From Methanobacteriota archaeon (GTDB taxonomy: Archaea > Halobacteriota > Syntropharchaeia > DAOWMC01), in contig DAOWMC010000085.1 of NCBI GenBank assembly GCA_030643285.1, positions 1 through 5,727 on the forward strand: a stretch of 5,727 nucleotides of DNA. Reading direction: 5' to 3'. The notes under the pieces are model-generated. The model searched no databases. It was not told the origin of the DNA and was given only the letters and a program-made list of their open reading frames with translations. Positions 1 through 4,995 of the stretch are shown here, one piece after another. The translations under genes were made by a program, and so were the position numbers. Within the stretch, counting starts at the first letter, position 1. Every line of letters begins with the position of its first letter.

Positions 1-473
1 TCGAATACCTTGATAACATCAATATCAAAGAGCTCTTTTATTGCGGTAAACTGTGTATGTGCCTGGGCACCACATCCAACCAGACCAAATGACTTTGAAT
101 CTTCTTTTGCAAGGTATTTTGAAGCAACACCTGCTGAGGCGCCGGTTCTGAGCTTTGTGACAAGTGTGCCATCCATAACAGCCAGTGGGTATCCTGTCTC
201 CGAATCATTATATATAACAACACCCATAACTGTTGGTAATCTTCTTGTTTTTGGGTTATCAGGGTACACACAGACCCATTTCAATCCTATAGCACCATGT
301 ACGTAGCTTGGCATTGCCCTGAAATCGCCATTTGGCAGATTTATATATTCCTTGGGTGGCATTATTGCCCTTCCTTTTCCATATTCTACAAAGGCATCTT
401 CCACCCTATCCAAAACTGCTCCCATATCAATACTTCTTTCAACATCGGTTGTGCTCAGCACCAGGGTTCCCAT
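1..473 (-). CDS. Alanine dehydrogenase / ornithine cyclodeaminase family enzyme (3' part outside window)
   Basis: Reading the minus strand from the ATG at 473 gives 157 codons that run off the window edge. The protein resembles the NAD-dependent OCD/mu-crystallin family and, from memory, most closely the archaeal alanine dehydrogenase type (Archaeoglobus AF1665), which interconverts alanine with pyruvate and ammonia. Seen: an MPPK motif ending in Lys41, then FRAMP with Arg52, the catalytic pair known from that enzyme at the same numbers; LKW near 64-66; MDGT near 100-103; LRTGA at 108-112; and a Rossmann motif GCGAQA at 133-138 opening the NAD(P) domain. The remaining half (family length about 320 residues) is missing. 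A GGTGA ribosome binding site at 478-482 supports the start. The gene begins 10 bases after the Cys-rich gene and is probably co-transcribed with it. The family also includes ornithine cyclodeaminases and other imine reductases, so the exact substrate is inferred. The family call is firm. Confidence 0.88.
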   Translation of the reverse strand, partial: MGTLVLSTTDVERSIDMGAVLDRVEDAFVEYGKGRAIMPPKEYINLPNGDFRAMPSYVHGAIGLKWVCVYPDNPKTRRLPTVMGVVIYNDSETGYPLAVMDGTLVTKLRTGASAGVASKYLAKEDSKSFGLVGCGAQAHTQFTAIKELFDIDVIKVF

Positions 474-483
474 AAATTCACCA

Positions 484-921
484 CTACTCTTTCAACATTT
501 TTTCCTCATACTTTATATATGGCTCTACATCATCTCGATTTTTAGCCGCCTTAAGTAATTCAATTGCCAAAATTCTCTTCATTGTAAAATAATCTTTTAA
601 ACTACCGCATATATCTTTTACAACTTCATCTCTTCTGGGACATCCGTTCCTCCTCAAACAGCAAAATGCCAGAGAGTTAAAGCATACATCCTCGCTATCC
701 CATCCCATCTCCTCTGTGAACCTTCGTTTTATATCAAGATACTCTTCCTCCGAGAGCCCTATATCTTCAAGCACCTTTTTCCTTGTACACTTTTGCTCAT
801 ATGCGAGAGGATATCGTGGGTCGCAGCAGAATGTCAGCGCCCTCGGATCACCGCCAAAACATAAAGGTACAGGTGCATTTTCCCAGCCAGGTACAGTCCT
901 AATACGTGAATTGTCGAACAT
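484..921 (-). CDS. Cys-rich protein with duplicated motif, methanogenesis marker 9-like
   Basis: This is a 145-residue soluble protein without signal peptide or membrane segment. It has nine cysteines, eight in two sets of four: C21, C32-C33, C45 and C80, C87-C88, C94. Each set reads CF...L-x-F-CC...C and is followed by a similar helical stretch: R-K-x-V-L-E-D-I...Y-x-x-I-K-R after C45 and R-R-x-x-V-V-K-D-I...Y-x-x-M-K-R after C94. So the protein is an internal duplication. The arrangement fits the description of putative methanogenesis marker domain 9 (TIGR03280/COG4008): eight invariant Cys in a core of about 70 residues with two FCC-type motifs. That family is of unknown function and was once suggested to be a metal-binding regulator. 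Here the first CC-to-C spacing is longer than the family motif, so this may be a divergent member. A metal or Fe-S site is inferred. The start is the ATG at 921, with a weak GGGG ribosome binding site inside an inverted repeat. AT-rich stretches at 977-987 or 1006-1016 could supply its promoter. The gene is followed at once by the dehydrogenase gene. Confidence 0.68.
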   Translation of the reverse strand: MFDNSRIRTVPGWENAPVPLCFGGDPRALTFCCDPRYPLAYEQKCTRKKVLEDIGLSEEEYLDIKRRFTEEMGWDSEDVCFNSLAFCCLRRNGCPRRDEVVKDICGSLKDYFTMKRILAIELLKAAKNRDDVEPYIKYEEKMLKE

Positions 922-924
922 TAA

Positions 925-938
925 AGTAACCCCTTACT
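925..938. promoter_or_regulatory. Small inverted repeat holding the putative ribosome binding site
   Basis: On the plus strand AGTAA-CCCC-TTACT forms a perfect 5-bp inverted repeat ending 4 bases before the start codon of the Cys-rich gene. On the minus-strand transcript the loop is GGGG, the only Shine-Dalgarno-like stretch available. It could act as an operator or a translational control hairpin. The stem is short and AT-rich, so chance is possible. Confidence 0.3.
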
Positions 939-1001
939 AAAGATGAAGGGTAATTAGGTGTTTTCTTATCTTAACACTTATTTTTTCATAATACAAATGA
1001 A

Positions 1002-1016
1002 ACAATATTTATAACA
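1002..1016 (+). promoter_or_regulatory. TATA-type archaeal promoter of the MBL-fold gene
   Basis: The core TTTATAA lies at 1008-1014 with an A-rich BRE-like stretch (GAAACAA) before it. The usual 22-28 base spacing from the TATA box puts the transcript start at about 1034-1039, that is, at or almost at the ATG at 1039. No Shine-Dalgarno sequence fits between them, so the mRNA is probably leaderless. The same AT-rich palindromic stretch could also serve the divergent Cys-rich gene. Confidence 0.6.
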
Positions 1017-1038
1017 GGATAAGAAATAATGAACGCAG

Positions 1039-1656
1039 ATGAATCTTATAGGTAACTTATACTGGTATCCTGAAGCAGGGATGATGGATTGCAACACTTA
1101 TCTATTTAATGAAGAGAAAAGTATGCTCATAGATCCTGGTGCAACCCATTTTCTTCCATATCTACTAAAGGAATTGGAAAAAGACGGAATCGATATAAAG
1201 GGCATTGATTATATAATTGATACACACCTCCACCCGGATCATTCAGGGGCGAATAAGGCATTTATGAAGGAATCTGGTGCCGAATTGATCGCATATAGGG
1301 GTGTTGAAAAGCATTATGCTTCAAGAAGACCTTCGTTGTATATCGACGAGGAATTTAGCCTTAATTCGGTAAATCTGAAGATTCTTCATACCCCCGGCCA
1401 TGCAAGAGAGAGTATCTCCATATACTGGCCGGATGAATGTCTTCTCATCTCGGGTGATTTAATATTTATGTGTGGCGTTGGCCGAACTGATTTTACGGGC
1501 GGCGACTTTGGAGTACTCAAAGATTCAATAGAAAGAATGTCAAAAATGGATTTGGAGTACATTTTGCCAGGGCACGGGGAGATCGTATTTGGCAAAGTAA
1601 ATGTTGACAAAAATTTTGATTACATTAAAAAAATATATCTGAGCAGTCTGTTTTAA
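1039..1656 (+). CDS. Metallo-beta-lactamase-fold hydrolase (glyoxalase II-like)
   Basis: This is a 205-residue soluble protein with the complete metal-binding set of the MBL fold: THLHPDH with H63, H65, D67 and H68; TPGH with H121; SGD with D140; and LPGHGE with H179. These residues would bind two metal ions (Zn or Fe). The GVGRTDF-x-GGD stretch at 146-156 is typical of the glyoxalase II / persulfide dioxygenase branch rather than of RNA-processing or flavodiiron members. The length is that of a stand-alone catalytic domain. There is no C-terminal glutathione-binding extension, so hydrolysis of another thioester or small ester is as likely as hydroxyacylglutathione. The start is fixed: an in-frame TGA at 1030-1032 lies just upstream and no other ATG follows it before 1039. 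The gene stands alone, convergent with the ferredoxin gene. The fold is certain; the substrate is unknown. Confidence 0.93.
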   Translation: MNLIGNLYWYPEAGMMDCNTYLFNEEKSMLIDPGATHFLPYLLKELEKDGIDIKGIDYIIDTHLHPDHSGANKAFMKESGAELIAYRGVEKHYASRRPSLYIDEEFSLNSVNLKILHTPGHARESISIYWPDECLLISGDLIFMCGVGRTDFTGGDFGVLKDSIERMSKMDLEYILPGHGEIVFGKVNVDKNFDYIKKIYLSSLF

Positions 1657-1696
1657 AAGGTTACTTCACATTATCTGGAAATTCGGAGTCGCCCCC

Positions 1697-1714
1697 TTTT
1701 TTTCACAACTTTTT
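1697..1714 (+). terminator. Oligo-T terminator after the MBL-fold gene
   Basis: A run of seven T (1697-1703) after CCCCC and a second run of five T (1710-1714) lie 40-60 bases beyond the stop codon. Archaeal RNA polymerase stops at such oligo-T tracts without needing a hairpin, and no stable stem precedes them. Confidence 0.5.
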
Positions 1715-1789
1715 GATGGTGCGAAAAGTAAGTTCAAACCAGGGATGGTTACCAGGCAGCCCAATAACGCGGCCCGACCATCTCGGTTG
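1706..1789. other. GC-rich potentially structured element between convergent genes
   Basis: Between the two convergent genes is an island richer in GC than its surroundings. Long-range pairing is visible: CAAC (1706-1709) with GTTG (1786-1789), and GATGGT (1715-1720) with ACCATC (1777-1782). Inside, AACCA-GGGA-TGGTT (1737-1750) makes a 5-bp hairpin capped by a GNRA-type loop, and GCG (1721-1723) can pair with CGC (1768-1770). The element lies between the oligo-T stops of both flanking genes. I could not match it to a tRNA, 5S, SRP, RNase P or C/D-box RNA. It could be an unknown small RNA on either strand, a 3' UTR structure or a remnant of an element. Confidence 0.35.
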
Positions 1790-1792
1790 ATT

Positions 1793-1812
1793 AAAAAACA
1801 CAGCTTAAAAGC
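1793..1812 (-). terminator. Oligo-T terminator of the ferredoxin gene
   Basis: Read on the minus strand, a short GCTT-TT-AAGC inverted repeat lies just after the ferredoxin stop codon. It is followed by a run of six T (1798 to 1793). This suits archaeal termination. Confidence 0.45.
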
Positions 1813-1816
1813 CTAC

Positions 1817-1990
1817 TTATTTCATCGATATTGCTTCACTTGGGCATGCATCAACACATGATTCACACTCATTACACTTCGATTCATCGATTACTGCTAT
1901 ATCATCCTTCATCGATATAGCCCCTGACTCACACTCATCTACGCATACCTCACACCCCACACATTCATCAGGGTCAACTACAGCTACCAT
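1817..1990 (-). CDS. 2[4Fe-4S] ferredoxin
   Basis: This is a 57-residue electron carrier of the bacterial (clostridial) ferredoxin type. Two cysteine sets each bind a 4Fe-4S cluster: C10-C13-C16...C20 and C39-C42-C45...C49. The fourth cysteine of each set by fold topology completes the other cluster. The second set ends in the usual Cys-Pro, but the first has Glu21 in place of Pro. The two halves are close repeats: 13-residue stretches 16-28 and 45-57 share 10 identical residues, including the shared ending AISMK. The protein is strongly acidic. The ATG at 1990 is preceded by an ideal GGAGGT (1997-2002) at 6-base spacing, and a TATA promoter lies further upstream. It is a single-gene unit, so its redox partners are not shown by context. 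Such carriers are typical in anaerobic archaea for oxidoreductases and hydrogenases. Confidence 0.95.
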   Translation of the reverse strand: MVAVVDPDECVGCEVCVDECESGAISMKDDIAVIDESKCNECESCVDACPSEAISMK

Positions 1991-2038
1991 TTTTATACCT
2001 CCATTGCTAATAATACCTATTCCATCTTGGGTGATTTA

Positions 2039-2056
2039 TCTATATATTTTTCGTTT
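2039..2056 (-). promoter_or_regulatory. TATA-type promoter of the ferredoxin gene
   Basis: On the minus strand CGAAAA followed by ATATATAG forms a good BRE plus TATA box. The expected transcript start near 2018-2022 leaves a leader of about 30 bases that carries the GGAGGT ribosome binding site at 1997-2002. Confidence 0.6.
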
Positions 2057-2101
2057 TATTACCAGACAAAACCCAAAAAAAAGCACAATAAACCAAAAAT
2101 T

Positions 2102-2134
2102 AAAAAAAATGATTAAAAGTGGGGAAAACCCCAC
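2102..2134 (-). terminator. Hairpin plus oligo-T terminator of the SCP2-domain gene
   Basis: On the minus strand a perfect 6-bp stem GTGGGG-TTTT-CCCCAC (2134-2119) begins 15 bases after the stop codon. It is followed by TTTT and then a run of eight T (2109-2102). It separates this transcript from the downstream ferredoxin promoter. Confidence 0.75.
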
Positions 2135-2149
2135 AAACCGACCGGATTT

Positions 2150-2815
2150 TTACATCATTTCGATTCCGAATTTCTCGGAGAATACGGTCATTAAAGGCAT
2201 CAATCCCATTGCCTTTGACATGTCGCCGTCCATCTTGACGTCTCCGCCCATGAACGCAGACATTGCGTCACCGGTTCCTGTCATAAGATTGAGCATTATA
2301 TCCATTGGTATTTCCATTGTCATGTCAGCATCGTCAGCTAACTCTGTACCCATGGACATTTTACCATCCTTGATTGCCATGCATATTGTCATGACATCTC
2401 CAGCTTTAACGTTTATTGCCATATCCTCTGCGCCTTCTAATTCCTCTGCAAGCTCCTCATCCGATGAGATTATTTTATCCATAAGCTTCATCATCGTAGG
2501 CATTATCTTTGGAATGTTCTCTGCCATTTTTGGCAAGATTCCTTCCAGGTCGCTTGGATCAAGATCCTGCATCTTCTCGTTCATGCCCATAAGCTTTGGC
2601 ATAAACTCAACCAGATCATCTACTGCCACTGCTTCTAGTTCCGGAAGAACTTTATCCATTACCTGAGGTGCTTTATCCAGTAAATCTGGCAAAACTGCAA
2701 GTAAATCACTTGCCTCTGTTTCATCTAACGCCTCTACTACTTGTGTTGGAATACCTGAGCCAATTATCTTATCGGCTGCAATTGCTTTTTCCATTAATTC
2801 TTTTATATCAGCCAT
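2150..2815 (-). CDS. Met-rich helical protein with C-terminal SCP2 sterol-carrier-like domain
   Basis: This is a 221-residue acidic protein, about 14% methionine. Residues from about 130 to the end look like an SCP2 domain, a hydrophobic-ligand-binding fold. There are beta strands around INVKAGDVMTICMAIKDG, then the typical GGDVKMDGDMSKAM turn and helix (the 'G-x-x-x-x-G-D' hallmark of the family), and a short C-terminal helix. Residues 1-129 are predicted helical with Pro-spaced segments of the type LP-x-L-x(4)-P-x-x-M, repeated about four times. No signal peptide or membrane span is seen. In other proteins SCP2 binds sterols, fatty acyl-CoA or other lipids. Here binding of isoprenoid lipids or another hydrophobic molecule is only an inference. 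The ATG at 2815 has a strong GGAGGT (2825-2830) at 9-base spacing. The gene is monocistronic, with its own promoter and terminator. The SCP2 call is fairly sure; the role is unknown. Confidence 0.82.
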   Translation of the reverse strand: MADIKELMEKAIAADKIIGSGIPTQVVEALDETEASDLLAVLPDLLDKAPQVMDKVLPELEAVAVDDLVEFMPKLMGMNEKMQDLDPSDLEGILPKMAENIPKIMPTMMKLMDKIISSDEELAEELEGAEDMAINVKAGDVMTICMAIKDGKMSMGTELADDADMTMEIPMDIMLNLMTGTGDAMSAFMGGDVKMDGDMSKAMGLMPLMTVFSEKFGIEMM

Positions 2816-2859
2816 TTGTATTTTACCTCCTATGGGTGGTGAACGCCAATTATCTATCC

Positions 2860-2876
2860 AACATATAAAAACTTTT
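2860..2876 (-). promoter_or_regulatory. TATA-type promoter of the SCP2-domain gene
   Basis: On the minus strand AAAGTTTTTATATG gives a TATA core at 2869-2862. The expected transcript start is near 2840-2842, leaving a leader of about 26 bases that contains the GGAGGT at 2825-2830. Confidence 0.6.
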
Positions 2877-2879
2877 CTA

Positions 2880-3066
2880 TTCTTTGGAGACCGTCAACTC
2901 TTCCGGTGCTATAAAGAGTAGAATTAAAAAGTCCCATACGCCTTTCAAATCGGATTTAAAAACACCTGATGTTACAATATAGGAATAGGCAGTTATCTAA
3001 CAAAATTCAACTCCATTTTCAACACGGATTACACCGACTCATCTATTTTGATATAATTTTTCATTT
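2880..3066. other. Non-coding spacer, with a weak inverted repeat
   Basis: The stretch between the SCP2-domain promoter and the Rad50-like gene is AT-rich and holds no credible reading frame in either direction. The only structure seen is ACTCTT (2897-2902) with AAGAGT (2914-2919), a 6-bp inverted repeat with an 11-base loop. It lies just upstream of the SCP2-domain promoter and might be a regulator site. It is otherwise featureless. Confidence 0.35.
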
Positions 3067-3084
3067 GGGGTGATCTATGACCCC
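3067..3084 (-). terminator. Possible 3' hairpin after the Rad50-like gene
   Basis: GGGGT (3067-3071) and ACCCC (3080-3084) form a 5-bp stem with an 8-base loop, about 58 bases after the stop codon of the Rad50-like gene. No clear T run follows on the minus strand, so this may be an mRNA 3' structure rather than a true terminator. Confidence 0.3.
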
Positions 3085-3141
3085 CACCCCTACAATTTCT
3101 GTCCCGTATTAATTTATGTACCGTAAGACACATATTTTACT

Positions 3142-4995
3142 TTATTTTACCTCTACAACCGTTGAGGTGTTTTCATCTCTTACAATCTTGTAAATCCGCC
3201 CGGGTAAATCCTGCAATCCCTCTTTTAGCGTTAAAATCACCGTTTGCCTATCCATTTCCTCTTCTATCAATCTTTTTGTCCTCTCAAAGTTTTTTTCATC
3301 GAGTAGCGAATCGATTTCGTCAAGAACAAGTGGAAGATCAAAACCCCTTGCCACCATCCACCTCCAGGAAAGGCCCATTATATGTGTTTCGGATCCGGAG
3401 GGGTGACTTCTTACATTTCCCTGAACATCGGTCACAATTATCCTGTCCTCATTCTGCTTTGCATTTATGTCCCATTCATATATCCTTTCATAGATTCGAT
3501 TGATAAATGCCACAGTCTCCTTTCTTATCTTTTTCAGGCTCTCTTCCTCACTCAATTCATTGTAAAGTTTATCAAACCAGTTTTTTGCCGTATCCATTTT
3601 TTTAATAAGTATCTCTATCTCTTCAATCCTTTCAATGGTCTTTTGATAGCGATCCCTGTCCGATTCCAGGATTGTTTTTTGATCCCCCAATCTTGTTTCC
3701 TCGGCTCTCAGCAACTCTTTCTTTTTTCCTATCTTATCCCGCATGATATCCTTTGATTTTTTAATCCGGGCTTTTTTAATCTCAAAAGTTTCAATAAGGT
3801 CTTTTAGCTCTCTTTTTTCTTTTTCTATCTTCTTTTCCTTTTCCTCATCATACGGAACTGCAATTCCACCGGCGGTGATTTCCTCATATTTGAACCTTGT
3901 TGCTACTTCCTCAGGGATTTCTATGATTAAATTTGTTCCATCCTCTGGAGGATACACATCGCATTTAACCTGCAATGGTTCTTCTTTTCTTTTTTTTATC
4001 CCTCTGGCAGCCTTCAATTTCTTTTCCCCGTCTTCCAGATTCCTCATCTTATCCTGTATCCCTTCCTTTCCACCCTGCTGCAAAAGAGTGGTCAATATTT
4101 TTGAAAAATCATCTAATTCAATTTTCAAGCTATCAATTTCATCTTTTTCATCTAAAAAAGATTTTTGGGAATCAAAACTTTCAATAAGATCTTTTATTAC
4201 GTTTTTATCTTCCAGATTATCTTTTTTTATCAAATCATCAAAAAAACCAGCGTAGTGCCCTATCTTTTCGCTTACCCTCTCTCTATTTTTTATTATTGAA
4301 AAGAGCCTGTCTTTTACATTGACCTTATTTAATCCTGCTCTTACCTCGTCCTTTTGGAAAACGCCTTTTTCAATCCATTTTTTTTGAATTTCACTTAAAA
4401 CATCCTTTTCATCTTTTATTTCCTCTCTCAGGCTATTTCCCTCTCTTGCACACCTGTCCCTTGCCTTTTTTATATTGCCCCTTATTATCTCTGCCCTCCA
4501 CTTCCATCCTTCCCAGACGCTTGCCTGCAGTTTATCATCATAGGATATTGCACCAATCAAACTCTGCTCATTTGACATAACAACATTCATCAGCCCGGGT
4601 GTTATTCCTATTTCTTCTTCAAGAATCATTTTTACATCGGTATCCCTTCTTGAAATTGGCTCGCCCCACCCACCTTCTTTTTCAACATAAAGATCAACTT
4701 TTCCACCCCGCTTACCAAACTCCCTTTCTATCCTGTATCTTTTGGCACCCATTTTAAGTGTCAATTCCACAGAACCCCTGTCAAAACATGTAAGTAACTC
4801 TTCTGACCTCAGTTTCCAGCTATCATGAAGTTCCCGCTCCCTTCTACCTGTCCCGTACAGGGCTAACATGATCAGTCTTGCTGTCAGTGTTTTTCCCTGC
4901 CTGTTATCCCCTATGATTACAGTATATCGGGGATCAAACATTATCTTAAAGTTGCATCCCATGAGGTTCTCCACCTTCAAAGATTCAAAGATCAT
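3142..4995 (-). CDS. Short Rad50/SbcC-like SMC ATPase without zinc hook
   Basis: This 617-residue protein (classical Rad50 is about 850-1000) has split ABC ATPase halves flanking coiled coil. Seen: Walker A GDNRQGKT at 29-36; a Q-loop around SNEQ at 141-144; charged, coiled-coil-like segments from about 168 to 339 and 384 to 500; a degenerate signature HPSGSE at 531-536; Walker B LPLVLDEID at 554-562 with D559 and E560; and a D-loop SLLD at 563-566. The switch histidine expected after the last strand (VILTLKE, 586-592) is absent. There is no CxxC anywhere; the only cysteines are C14, C70, C182 and C345. The coil centre instead carries a short, proline-containing, apparently beta-rich segment at about 340-383. 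The ATG overlaps the stop of the Mre11-like gene as ATGA (4992-4995), with GGTGA at 5002-5006 in front, so translation is probably coupled. The likely role is the ATP-driven partner of that nuclease in DNA end processing. A defence or specialised repair role cannot be excluded. Confidence 0.85.
   Translation of the reverse strand: MIFESLKVENLMGCNFKIMFDPRYTVIIGDNRQGKTLTARLIMLALYGTGRRERELHDSWKLRSEELLTCFDRGSVELTLKMGAKRYRIEREFGKRGGKVDLYVEKEGGWGEPISRRDTDVKMILEEEIGITPGLMNVVMSNEQSLIGAISYDDKLQASVWEGWKWRAEIIRGNIKKARDRCAREGNSLREEIKDEKDVLSEIQKKWIEKGVFQKDEVRAGLNKVNVKDRLFSIIKNRERVSEKIGHYAGFFDDLIKKDNLEDKNVIKDLIESFDSQKSFLDEKDEIDSLKIELDDFSKILTTLLQQGGKEGIQDKMRNLEDGEKKLKAARGIKKRKEEPLQVKCDVYPPEDGTNLIIEIPEEVATRFKYEEITAGGIAVPYDEEKEKKIEKEKRELKDLIETFEIKKARIKKSKDIMRDKIGKKKELLRAEETRLGDQKTILESDRDRYQKTIERIEEIEILIKKMDTAKNWFDKLYNELSEEESLKKIRKETVAFINRIYERIYEWDINAKQNEDRIIVTDVQGNVRSHPSGSETHIMGLSWRWMVARGFDLPLVLDEIDSLLDEKNFERTKRLIEEEMDRQTVILTLKEGLQDLPGRIYKIVRDENTSTVVEVK

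Noticed and set aside
10..306. Plus-strand frame of 98 codons
   Set aside because: It is opposite the alanine dehydrogenase-like gene, whose minus-strand frame carries family motifs.
1706..1789. tRNA or 5S rRNA
   Set aside because: GATGGT/ACCATC looks like an acceptor stem and TTCAAAC like a T loop, but no 5-bp T stem, anticodon stem or D loop can be formed, and the length is far too short for 5S rRNA.
2004..2666. Plus-strand frame of 220 codons
   Set aside because: Its Ser/Ile-rich product is the antisense of the Met/Asp-rich SCP2 gene, which has a proper promoter, binding site and terminator.
3077..3112. Eleven-codon reading frame starting ATGACC after a GGTGAT
   Set aside because: The binding-site-like sequence is only 2 bases from the ATG, no promoter is evident, and the region is better read as a GGGGT/ACCCC hairpin.
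3743..4255. Plus-strand frame of 170 codons
   Set aside because: It lies wholly opposite the coiled-coil gene; its Ser/Phe-rich product is the mirror of Lys/Glu-rich codons.
3142..4995. DndD, RloC or RecF-type identity for the ATPase
   Set aside because: The partner gene is an Mre11/SbcD-like nuclease in ATGA overlap; RloC would need its own zinc hook and a nuclease domain, and no dnd genes are visible. Rad50-like is the simpler call.
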